Shown here in pieces: positions 32,887-39,793 of a stretch of 39,793 bases of DNA; position 1 is the first letter of the stretch, and the number at the start of each line of letters is the position of its first letter. The notes under the pieces are model-generated. The model searched no databases, was not told where the DNA came from, and was given only the letters and a program-made list of their open reading frames with translations. The stretch is from Bacteroidota bacterium. Lineage in GTDB: Bacteria > Bacteroidota > Bacteroidia > Palsa-965. The stretch spans positions 1 through 39,793 of the forward strand of contig JABDCB010000023.1 in the NCBI GenBank assembly GCA_013288325.1, read 5' to 3'. The translations under genes were made by a program, and so were the position numbers.

Positions 32887-35070
32887 TCAGAAGGAGTACC
32901 GGAGATTCAGATAAAAACTTCTTCCCCGGGTTGTATAGCCGTAAATTTCGTAATATTTTTCATCAAACAAATTTTCTACCCTTAATCCTGTCGACAAACC
33001 TCTCCAGATCTGATACCGGCAGTTTACATCAACCAGGGTATAATCGCCCATTCCCTTGGTGGCTTCTGCTCCGCCAGGGCCCAGGGACGAATTGTAATAG
33101 ACATCATACCGGGGACCTACATACCTGATATCTCCCTCCAAATAAACCTTCTTCCAGGGCCGGTATGATACACTGATATTAGCCGTGGAGGGGCGTCTTA
33201 CCAAACCATAGGTGGTTATCTTGCTGTTCAGAAAGGCACCATTATCAAACAATTGGATCTGATTACCCTGAGTATGAACGGGATTGACAGCAGCAGGGTC
33301 ATAATCCAGCTTGCCGTTAACCAGGCTTACATTCGCACTTACAAAGAACTTTTCACTCACCTTGGAACTCAGCCCTATCTCAAAACCCTGATTCGTCTGG
33401 GTACCGATGTTAACATAGGTATCTCCCTTATAATCAAGATAGGTGAGCGAATCCTGGGGCTTGTTCTTATTCCAAAGATAGACATAATCTATGCTGTTCT
33501 GGACCACTGTTTTGAAAAAGGAAAAATGAAAGCTCAGGTGTTCGCCCAGACGTTGTTTAAACCCTATTTCCATGGAGGTGGATGTTTCCGGTTTCAGGGT
33601 TTTATTGCCGCGGGTAATGTGAGAGCTGGTATCCATATCCGCATCGTACAATTGATACAGGGAAGGAGCATTGAAGCCGGTGGCCCAGGAAGCAAAAAGA
33701 AGGCCGTTATTCGACACCTTCAGACTGGGATTGATTTCATAAGTAAGGTTATTGCCAAAAATTTCATGCTGGGTGCTTCGTATACCTAATCCCAATGCAA
33801 ACACGCTCCAGGAATCCCTGATCAGACTTCCATCCAGATTTACATGAGCAAAAGCATTCAGGGTGTTTACGCTGATGTGTAAAGAGTCCAGATTGAGGTG
33901 ATAATTATACATGGGATAATAGGAGTTGATAGATGACACATCATTACTCATCTTTTCATTATAGCTTCCTGCTCCCACTACCGCACTCAGTCCTTTGGTG
34001 CTGTAATTGGCCTGTACTTCATTGGTAATGGTACTTCCGGTATAGTTTCCTTTAAAATAGCTGTGGTTATAATCACCCTGAACGTCCACTACGGATGAGT
34101 CGTCAATGGCCACCCTTTTAAGCGTGGTCATGCCTCCGATATAACTTACACTCAGGTGTTTGTTTATTTTGTAGCTGCCCCCCCAGTTAAACAGATTACG
34201 GGTAAAATCAACGGTATAAGCCGGATCGTCGGTAAAAGCTCCGGCATCGATATCAGCTTTCTGATGCACCCTTTTATACGAGACAAACAAATCGAGACCA
34301 TCATGGTGATATCCGGCCTTACCGATGGCATCTGTTTTATCAAACCCGTCCATATCGCGGTGAGTATGCGCAAAGTTTTTGGGATCTGTTACGGTATCCA
34401 CCGTTGCATCCAATCCGTTTGTATGATTGTTGTATACTTCGCCGGCCAGATAAAAGCCATTACTAAATGTATAGTTGAGGCCTAATTGCTGGCTAAACAT
34501 GCTGGTCTGGCTTCCGAATGTTCCGGTATTTACATCCACATCCACATGCAGTCCGGGAGCCCTGTTCTTTTTGGTAATGATATTGATCACACCTCCTATG
34601 GCGGATGAGCCATACATGGTGCTTTGAGCACCTCGTATGATTTCGATCCGGTCTATATCGGCCAGGGAGATTTCAGAAAATTCGATGGCATTATCGGTTG
34701 ACGAAGGATCTGTCATGCGCACTCCGTCAATGAGAATGGCTGTCTGATTACTGTTAGCACCCCGCATAAAGAGGTTCTGAACCTGGCCGGGTGTTTGTCC
34801 CGTACCCACAATATAAATCCCTTCCTGACGGGACAGGATTTCGGCCAGGGTATTGGCGCCCGAATTCTTTATCTGGGCTTCCGAAATAACGGTGATGCTG
34901 CGACCCACACTATCGGGATCCTGTTCGGTGCGGCTGGCCGAAATGACCACCTCTTTTATTTTGTGAATACCCGCCGTATCCTGCTGCGCAATGGCACCTG
35001 CAGAGATGAACGACAAACAGATCAGCCATGTTCTCATGCTGACTGTACATGCAAATTTTCCCCTTTTCAT
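32887..35070 (-). CDS. btuB: TonB-dependent outer membrane cobalamin receptor (BtuB)
   Basis: The product is 727 aa from the ATG at 35070. A TTG reading at 35103 is rejected. The signal peptide ends near GAIAQ (residue 29). The TonB box region IHKIKEVVISASR is followed by the plug domain with SISEAQ-like and NLFMRGANSNQTAILIDGVR, IDRIEIIRGAQSTMYGSSAI and GGVINIITKK. The 22-strand barrel ends with the typical TonB-receptor tail: GLSTGLRVENLFDEKYYEIY and YTTRGRSFYLNLRYSF with terminal Phe. It takes up cobalamin and other corrinoids with TonB energy. It is the first gene of the minus-strand operon, and a cobalamin riboswitch lies 108 bp upstream of its start. Confidence 0.94.
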   Translation of the reverse strand: MKRGKFACTVSMRTWLICLSFISAGAIAQQDTAGIHKIKEVVISASRTEQDPDSVGRSITVISEAQIKNSGANTLAEILSRQEGIYIVGTGQTPGQVQNLFMRGANSNQTAILIDGVRMTDPSSTDNAIEFSEISLADIDRIEIIRGAQSTMYGSSAIGGVINIITKKNRAPGLHVDVDVNTGTFGSQTSMFSQQLGLNYTFSNGFYLAGEVYNNHTNGLDATVDTVTDPKNFAHTHRDMDGFDKTDAIGKAGYHHDGLDLFVSYKRVHQKADIDAGAFTDDPAYTVDFTRNLFNWGGSYKINKHLSVSYIGGMTTLKRVAIDDSSVVDVQGDYNHSYFKGNYTGSTITNEVQANYSTKGLSAVVGAGSYNEKMSNDVSSINSYYPMYNYHLNLDSLHISVNTLNAFAHVNLDGSLIRDSWSVFALGLGIRSTQHEIFGNNLTYEINPSLKVSNNGLLFASWATGFNAPSLYQLYDADMDTSSHITRGNKTLKPETSTSMEIGFKQRLGEHLSFHFSFFKTVVQNSIDYVYLWNKNKPQDSLTYLDYKGDTYVNIGTQTNQGFEIGLSSKVSEKFFVSANVSLVNGKLDYDPAAVNPVHTQGNQIQLFDNGAFLNSKITTYGLVRRPSTANISVSYRPWKKVYLEGDIRYVGPRYDVYYNSSLGPGGAEATKGMGDYTLVDVNCRYQIWRGLSTGLRVENLFDEKYYEIYGYTTRGRSFYLNLRYSF

Positions 35071-35177
35071 CCTGTTTTTTTTAGATGGTTTGTCAGGGGG
35101 CAAAAAAAAGATAGGAAGGAGAGCCCAAGGTTCTGTTCCATTCTTAGCTTTTACCCGAAGCTGTTTATGAATTTGTG

Positions 35178-35358
35178 AGCCTGGCAGGTCTTCTGACTCG
35201 CTCTCTTTCCGGACACCTTCCCATCCGTTTGAGGCAGACAGTGGCTTGATTTGCCGGAAAGAATAAAAAGAGCTTACAGCAGCGGGAACTGTTTCCGACT
35301 TTCACGGAATTCCCTTTTAATCTGTCCTGATTTTCAAAACAGGACAAAACCAGATTCG
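35178..35358 (-). promoter_or_regulatory. Cobalamin riboswitch controlling the btuB-cob operon
   Basis: On the minus strand the RNA shows the class signatures in order. They are AAAAGGGAATTCCGTGAAAG, then TCGGAAACAGTTCCCGCTGC and TGTAAG, GCCACTG, GGATGGGAAGGTGTCCGG, and the B12 box region GAGTCAGAAGACCTGCC. A leading stem GTCCTG/CAGGAC is also present. This is the canonical AdoCbl-type aptamer. It ends about 108 nt before the btuB start. I see no strong terminator in the space, so control may act on translation initiation or on btuB mRNA folding. Short open frames across it are not genes. Confidence 0.95.
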
Positions 35359-35361
35359 GCG

Positions 35362-35369
35362 CGAAGATA
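35362..35369 (-). promoter_or_regulatory. Candidate -7 element for the riboswitch transcript
   Basis: The minus strand reads TATCTTCG (7 of 8 matches to TAnnTTTG) and would start transcription within a few bases of the riboswitch 5' stem. Confidence 0.35.
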
Positions 35370-35494
35370 GTATTTTTTCAATTCCCGGTAATTTTCTTCC
35401 CTGATAATTCAATCTGGGGGAATTGATAAACAGATGGGCTAACATTCAACCTTGCCCCATACCTATATATACCCCGGAGTGATCTTATTTTTTC

Positions 35495-35502
35495 TACATT
35501 TG
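35495..35502 (+). promoter_or_regulatory. -7 promoter element of the type IX secreted protein gene
   Basis: TACATTTG is an exact TAnnTTTG. It lies 50 bp before the ATG at 35553 in an AT-rich leader. Confidence 0.5.
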
Positions 35503-35552
35503 TGATATATTTATTATATGAAATACACTATATGTAACACTAATCAATCATC

Positions 35553-36710
35553 ATGAAAACTATAAAACGGTTCTTCTCCGTCCTCCTCCTCTCTATCTGT
35601 GCACTTCAGGGAATGAATGCCCAAAGCCAGCTTATACACTACTGGCATTTCAACAATACCTTACCGGCCAGCGACAGCGGAGGGGTGTTATACCCCGTGG
35701 TGTTTTCCGACTATTCTGTTTTAGCTAAGGCCTGGATCAGTTTCGAGAAACTCACTGGTACAGTGTCGGATACTTCTTATGCCGATAATACAAGCGGAGA
35801 TACCATTAACCAACGTATAGGGTTCGGAGGTTGTTGCGGCAAGGCCAACGGGGCCATCCGCATCCATAACCCTTGCGACAGCATGGAATACCTCTGGTAT
35901 ATTCCCACGGTACATTACCGGAATATCAAAATCACGTTTGAAACACATTCCACCTTGCCAGCCTCTTCTCCCCGTTATCAGATTTATGATTATAGCCTGG
36001 ATAGCGGACTTACCTATGTCAACAACGGCTTATCCATTGTATTCGACACCGTGGGAGCCAGATGGGGAAAAATAAGCCTGACTATGAAAAATGATTCGAT
36101 GACAAACAATAATGCAAAACTCATTTTTCGTGTTCAGTTTACGCCCAGTAATACGGGTGCAATTGGAACCAACAGCTTTGATAATATAACAGTGGAAGGA
36201 GATAGTATGTTTTGCAAGGCACCTGTTCCTGTTATTACTCAGGTTGGCTATGTGTTGCATTCCACACCGGCTTATGCATATCAGTGGTGTGAAAACGGAA
36301 AAGTTATTCCCGGTGCTACTTCGCAAACCTATACGGTAACCACTGCGGGCAACTATTATGTAATCATTACGGCTGTTTCCGGGTGCACGGTCAATTCCAA
36401 TACAATCGTCGTTGTTCCTACTGATGCCTCTTCTTTATCGAAGGAACTTTCTGTGAGCATCAATCCCAATCCCGTGGTACAGGGGGTGGCTAATCTGGAG
36501 TTTGCATCTGTTCCGGAGGGTACTGTTTCTTATCTGGTCTATTCGGTTACCGGTGAGGTGGTGTGGCGGTCTTTGGAAGAGCATATCCCTTCCGGTCATC
36601 ACCTGATGACGATGGATCTTTCCATGCTTTCCCCGGGAATGTACTTCTGTGACATAAGGGCCGGCGCCGGGCTCCGCACTATTCTGAAGTTGATCGTCTC
36701 AAATCACTGA
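35553..36710 (+). CDS. Secreted protein with type IX secretion (type A) C-terminal sorting domain
   Basis: The product is 385 aa. The signal peptide MKTIKRFFSVLLLSICALQG is followed by MNAQ. The N-terminal half (SQLIHYWHFNNTLPA, GGCCGKANGAIRIHNPCDSM, then KITFETHSTLPASSPRYQIY) is a beta-sandwich of the kind found in surface proteins that report HWHFN-type starts. An Ig-like segment spans about residues 225-290 (YAYQWCENGKVIPGATSQTY, TVTTAGNYYVII). The last 75 residues (SINPNPVVQGVANLEF, YLVYSVTGEVVW, MDLSMLSPGMYFCDIRAG, ILKLIVS) form the type A sorting domain recognised by the PorSS/type IX machine. It is exported to the surface or medium. No catalytic motif is visible, so the function is unknown. 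Confidence 0.82.
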   Translation: MKTIKRFFSVLLLSICALQGMNAQSQLIHYWHFNNTLPASDSGGVLYPVVFSDYSVLAKAWISFEKLTGTVSDTSYADNTSGDTINQRIGFGGCCGKANGAIRIHNPCDSMEYLWYIPTVHYRNIKITFETHSTLPASSPRYQIYDYSLDSGLTYVNNGLSIVFDTVGARWGKISLTMKNDSMTNNNAKLIFRVQFTPSNTGAIGTNSFDNITVEGDSMFCKAPVPVITQVGYVLHSTPAYAYQWCENGKVIPGATSQTYTVTTAGNYYVIITAVSGCTVNSNTIVVVPTDASSLSKELSVSINPNPVVQGVANLEFASVPEGTVSYLVYSVTGEVVWRSLEEHIPSGHHLMTMDLSMLSPGMYFCDIRAGAGLRTILKLIVSNH

Positions 36711-36743
36711 AAATTCAGCACGTGTTTATGTCATAGCAGGAAG

Positions 36744-36771
36744 GAACCGGTATTTTCCGGTTCTTTTTTTT
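36744..36771 (+). terminator. Intrinsic terminator after the type IX secreted protein gene
   Basis: GAACCGG (36744-36750) pairs with CCGGTTC (36757-36763) around a 6-nt loop, followed by an eight-base T-run. Confidence 0.88.
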
Positions 36772-36815
36772 ATAACAAGGTGGCAGGATATGGGTAAAGC
36801 CTTATAGCAAACGGT

Positions 36816-36905
36816 TCAATGTTTCAACAGATAAAAGCAGGCTTCGAGGATTCCAGCCAAAATAAGCAGTGACAAAATTGATAACAGCCAGGTAGTTCTT
36901 TTCAT
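36816..36905 (-). CDS. Possible 29-aa single-span membrane peptide (weak)
   Basis: An ATG on the minus strand at 36905 opens a 29-codon frame ending TGA at 36816-36818. The product begins MKRTTWLLSILSLLILAGIL and ends ACFYLLKH after a Glu, so it has a basic start and one membrane span. It lies in the otherwise empty 337-bp gap 36711-37047, which also holds the terminator above and the promoter of the next gene. The T-W-L-L start and the GIL-E pattern echo the small ORF at 8651, but hydrophobic peptides look alike easily. No promoter or neighbour supports it. Confidence 0.25.
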   Translation of the reverse strand: MKRTTWLLSILSLLILAGILEACFYLLKH

Positions 36906-37023
36906 GGTTCGTGTGACAGAAAATTGTTTGTCGTTACCAAACCTTTTCTAATTTCTTGGAAATTTACTCCATTCCCAACATAAAAGCAAATCCCTTCAAA
37001 GGTGTTCTGCCTTGAATATTCTG

Positions 37024-37031
37024 TAAATTTG
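37024..37031 (+). promoter_or_regulatory. -7 promoter element of the metallophosphoesterase gene
   Basis: TAAATTTG is an exact TAnnTTTG located 16 bp before the ATG at 37048. Confidence 0.55.
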
Positions 37032-37047
37032 CATTCCAAGCGCTACT

Positions 37048-38320
37048 ATGAAGACTTTCCCTATTACGATCCTGCTGCTGACCATTGTACTGGTTTTATT
37101 AATCGATGTATATGTTTATCAGGCAGTTAAAATACTTACTACCAGGCTCCGATCCCAAAGAACCCGTAAGATAATACGGGTATCGTACTGGCTGTTAAGC
37201 CTTGGGGTTATCGTTTCTGTTTCCATCGGTTTTGGCGCCATGGACAAATCCAGAGCTCCCTCTATTATCTTAATGCGTTTGCTGGGGTTTTTCTTTGCCA
37301 TGCTCATCCCAAAACTTATTTTCTGTATCATCCTCCTTGCCGAAGATGCGTTCCGTCTCCTTAAAGGAATAGGGCGTTATCTGTATCATAAGGTAAGTCC
37401 TCCTGCCGATCCGGAAGGAGTGATCTATTTTTCCGGCCGGCGAAAATTCGTCAGTCAGATGGCTATGGGTGTAGCCTCTCTTCCTTTTCTCGGTATTATC
37501 CATGGTCTTTTCATAGGCAAGTACAAATACACAGTGCACCGGGAGACCATTTCATTTCCCGATCTTCCCGAAGCGTTCGATGGTTTTACCATCACCCAGA
37601 TTTCTGATATTCATTCCGGAAGTTTCGACAGCCTGGAAGGGGTGATGAAAGGGGTGAATATGACAAATGCCAACAAATCGGATCTGTTTGTTTTTACGGG
37701 CGATCTGGTTAATAATTTCGAATACGAAGTAATTCCCTGGCTGGATCAGTTCAAAACATTCAAGGCTCCGTATGGACAGTATTCCATACTCGGCAATCAT
37801 GATTACGGAGATTACAGCCACTGGCCTTCGGAAGAAAAAAAGGAAGAGAACCATCAGCGTCTTATAGCCCATCATACCACATTGGGATATACCCTGATGC
37901 GGAATGAACATACGTATCTTGAAAAAAAACGGGCAACGCATTGCATTGATAGGCGTTGAAAACTGGGGACTTGGTTTCAAACAAAAAGGCGATCTGAAAA
38001 AAGCGGTGGAGGGCATAGATGAAAAAGAATTTAAAATTCTCTTGTCACACGATCCTTCGCATTGGGATGCAGAGGTAAAACAATGCAACAAACATATCCA
38101 CCTTACGCTTTCGGGTCATACACACGGTATGCAGTTCGGGATAGAGATTCCCGGATTTAAATGGAGTCCTATCCAGATGCGTTATCCCAAATGGGCGGGA
38201 TTGTATGAAGAAGGCGGAAAGTATCTGTATGTAAACCGCGGCTTTGGCTTTATAGGTTTTCCGGGCAGAGTAGGGATATGGCCGGAGGTGACGGTGATTA
38301 CGTTGAAACGGACGGCTTAG
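37048..38320 (+). pseudogene. Membrane metallophosphoesterase interrupted by a frameshift
   Basis: Two frames together make one protein of about 423 aa. The first (37048-37959) has four N-terminal membrane spans and the phosphoesterase motifs ITQISDIHSG, FTGDLVN and LGNHDYGDY. It then runs out of frame at RATHCIDRR. The second frame, one base shifted, continues from about 37930 with NGQRIALIGVENWGLGF, LLSHDPSHWD and LTLSGHTHGMQFG to the stop at 38320. The junction is an A8 tract at 37922-37929, and seven As would restore LEKNGQ. Neither half has a full set of metal ligands. The break may be a real mutation, slippage-based variation, or an assembly error. The intact family (YkuE-like) hydrolyses phosphoesters, probably with a cytoplasmic or periplasmic catalytic domain after the membrane anchor. 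Confidence 0.85.
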
Positions 38321-38324
38321 TAAA

Positions 38325-38395
38325 ATCCTCCCCCTGCCCCCTCCAAAGGGGGATATGAAGTCTGTGTCCCCCTTAGGAGGGGGCAGGGGGAGGAT
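38325..38395. repeat. 71-bp GC-rich palindrome between convergent genes
   Basis: ATCCTCCCCCTGCCCCCTCC (38325-38344) is a perfect 20-bp reverse complement of GGAGGGGGCAGGGGGAGGAT (38376-38395). Inside lies a second inverted pair, GGGGGA (38348-38353) and TCCCCC (38367-38372). It sits between two genes that read towards each other and can serve as a bidirectional terminator. Similar C-rich/G-rich palindromes recur in many Bacteroidota genomes. Confidence 0.8.
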
Positions 38396-38434
38396 AAACA
38401 AGACTAGTATTCGCTATTCTACCTGACCGCTTTT

Positions 38435-39763
38435 TTAAACCCTCAGCCCGATAAGCAGGATATCATCCACCTGCTCATGCATCCCTCCTCCGGTTTTGGG
38501 AAAAGCTTTCCACTCTTCGATACAGTTGTCGAGAATGATTTTTTGCTCTTTCATAGGCCGGGCATGATTGGCCAGTAAGTATTCCTGAAACTGTTTGTAC
38601 TTGAATTTTTTTCCTTTGGGTCCGCCAAACTGATCGGCATAACCATCCGTAAAAAGGTAAATACAATCGCCCCGTTGCAAATCAAACAGCTGGTTAGAGA
38701 AAGGCTTCTTTGTTTCATCACTATCCGAACCAATCGGTTGTTTATCCCCTTTAAGTTCTATCAGTTCTTTATTCCGTATAATGAATACCGGGTTATTGGC
38801 TCCTGCAAATTCCAGTTTCATATTCTGAAGATCAATGGCACAAAGGGTCATATCCATCCCGTCGCGAATAGAACTGTCGTTCATCTGACGGCGCAATGTT
38901 TTGCGTAATTCCCTGTTCAGATAATTAAGTGCATCGGAAGGATGATTCACATTTACATCCGTAATGGTCTGGTTGAGCAAGGTAGATCCTACCAGACTCA
39001 TAAACGCTCCGGGCACGCCATGTCCTGTACAGTCAACAGCTGCTATCAATAACATCTTGTGTTGTACAGGAGCATCGGGCACTGTGGTGCTGACACTGGA
39101 GAACCAGTAGAAATCGCCGCTTACAATATCTTTGGGTTTGTAGAGGATAAAATGATCGGAGAGGTACCGTTCTATTTCCGCATCGGAAGGTAATAATGCC
39201 GCCTGAATACGACGGGCATAATTGATACTGTCGGTAATATCCTTGTTCTTTTCTTTGATAACAGCCTGTTGTTCCCGTATCTCTTCTTCCAGTTTCAGTC
39301 GTTCGCGTATATCCCGTGCATAAATCACAATGGCCGGGCGACCTGCAAAGGGAGCTACTTTGGCGCTACACTCCACCGGCATCAGCATTCCGGAAGCGGT
39401 AACAAAGGGAATATCGCTGTAGATAAGTCCTTTCTGTTCCCATACATCAGCTACCATGCGGGAGCTTTTCTCTACCAGTTCTTTAGGCTGCAGATCAAAC
39501 AGACTCTTATTCTCCAGTTCCGCTTTTGAATATCCCAGCAGCTGACATGCGCTGGGATTACACTGATGTACTTTCCCGTCTACAATATCAATCACCATCA
39601 TGGCATCATTGGCTTGTTCAATAATGCTTTCGTAATTTATTTTTTCCTTCTCTATCTTTTCAAGCAATGCGGCTTTCTGTTTCCATTTGCCGTTGGCATA
39701 TAGCCCCAGCAGCATGGCGATGAGCAATGCGCTTATAAAAATGACGGAGAGTATATACAGCAT
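38435..39763 (-). CDS. PAS-domain SpoIIE-type serine phosphatase (PP2C family)
   Basis: The product is 442 aa. One N-terminal membrane span (residues 3-23) is followed by a short coiled coil. A PAS domain covers about 42-160 (YESIIEQANDAMMVIDIVDG, CNPSACQLLGYSKAELENKS, VIYARDIRERLKLEEE). A second coiled linker and the SpoIIE/PP2C domain come next (about 185-440): DSINYARRIQAALLPSD, KPKDIVSGDFYWFS, AAVDCTGHGVPGAFMSLVGS and LFTDGYADQFGG. The Asp residues in SGDF, AVDCTGHG and FTDGYADQ match metal ligands. Such proteins dephosphorylate anti-sigma antagonists or other Ser-phosphorylated proteins. Many Bacteroidota have several. The last 30 bases of the window beyond its start hold nothing recognisable. 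Confidence 0.9.
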   Translation of the reverse strand: MLYILSVIFISALLIAMLLGLYANGKWKQKAALLEKIEKEKINYESIIEQANDAMMVIDIVDGKVHQCNPSACQLLGYSKAELENKSLFDLQPKELVEKSSRMVADVWEQKGLIYSDIPFVTASGMLMPVECSAKVAPFAGRPAIVIYARDIRERLKLEEEIREQQAVIKEKNKDITDSINYARRIQAALLPSDAEIERYLSDHFILYKPKDIVSGDFYWFSSVSTTVPDAPVQHKMLLIAAVDCTGHGVPGAFMSLVGSTLLNQTITDVNVNHPSDALNYLNRELRKTLRRQMNDSSIRDGMDMTLCAIDLQNMKLEFAGANNPVFIIRNKELIELKGDKQPIGSDSDETKKPFSNQLFDLQRGDCIYLFTDGYADQFGGPKGKKFKYKQFQEYLLANHARPMKEQKIILDNCIEEWKAFPKTGGGMHEQVDDILLIGLRV

Positions 39764-39793
39764 AGGTTCAGGCTAACTGATCAATAATCGGGA

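Noticed and set aside
35165-35347. 60-aa open frame on the minus strand upstream of btuB
   Set aside because: It lies entirely within the cobalamin riboswitch. Its sequence is set by the RNA aptamer and it has no protein-like features.

Overview
The window reads as a Bacteroidota chromosome, probably of the Chitinophagales/Sphingobacteriales type. The evidence is several upstream regions carrying the Bacteroidota -7 element TAnnTTTG, a secreted protein with a type IX secretion C-terminal domain, a GldK/GldJ-like formylglycine-generating-enzyme homologue, BBP2 and OprB porins, and AT-rich translation starts with weak Shine-Dalgarno sequences. Coding is dense. No rRNA, tRNA, CRISPR array, transposase or phage gene was seen.

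Region 1 (1-8755). The 3' end of an NTF2-fold immunity-type protein overlaps a secreted SUMF1/GldK-like protein. An OmpR-type response regulator and a HAMP histidine kinase follow. Next comes an OprB-type porin whose start codon lies inside an inverted repeat, followed 7 bp later by an MgtA-type Mg2+ P-type ATPase. A 34-codon single-span membrane ORF overlaps the 3' end of mgtA.

Region 2 (8756-25079) is a large potassium-uptake locus. It has two kdpA genes. The first is an orphan with no kdpB or kdpC beside it. It sits behind a roughly 280-nt leader with several hairpins, a possible 11-bp pseudoknot and an intrinsic terminator. The second belongs to a complete kdpF-kdpA-kdpB-kdpC operon that also contains an extra 31-aa membrane protein and a BBP2 porin. 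The regulatory genes are unlike the enterobacterial KdpDE pair. KdpD is split into a soluble KdpD/USP protein and a separate membrane histidine kinase, and the only response regulator in the locus is NtrC-like (sigma-54 type). Four uncharacterised genes and another BBP2 porin lie between the regulator and kdpF. Copies of a roughly 90-bp palindromic repeat lie upstream of kdpF, after the porin and after the kinase.

Region 3 (25080-26720). A secreted beta-barrel protein is preceded by three ACTCAAT motifs at an exact 21-bp period, just upstream of a recognisable promoter. A convergent short-form hibernation factor follows.

Region 4 (26822-35360, minus strand) is a cobalamin salvage operon headed by a canonical cobalamin riboswitch. 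The order of transcription is btuB, a DUF6580-like membrane protein, a BtuF-like protein without a signal peptide, a Cys-rich CWC protein, cobU, a Dph6-like PP-loop ATPase, a fused bluB-cobT, cobS and cobC. Together these genes take up corrinoids, make the lower ligand DMB and assemble the nucleotide loop.

Region 5 (35553-39793). A type IX secreted protein comes first. It is followed by a membrane metallophosphoesterase broken by a frameshift in an A8 tract, a 71-bp GC-rich palindrome, and a PAS/SpoIIE-type PP2C phosphatase.

The best candidates for undescribed biology are the structured leader of the orphan kdpA, the orphan KdpA itself with its divergent fourth filter loop, and the small membrane proteins attached to mgtA and kdpFABC. 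Function for the small ORFs and the leader is inferred from position and sequence pattern only.
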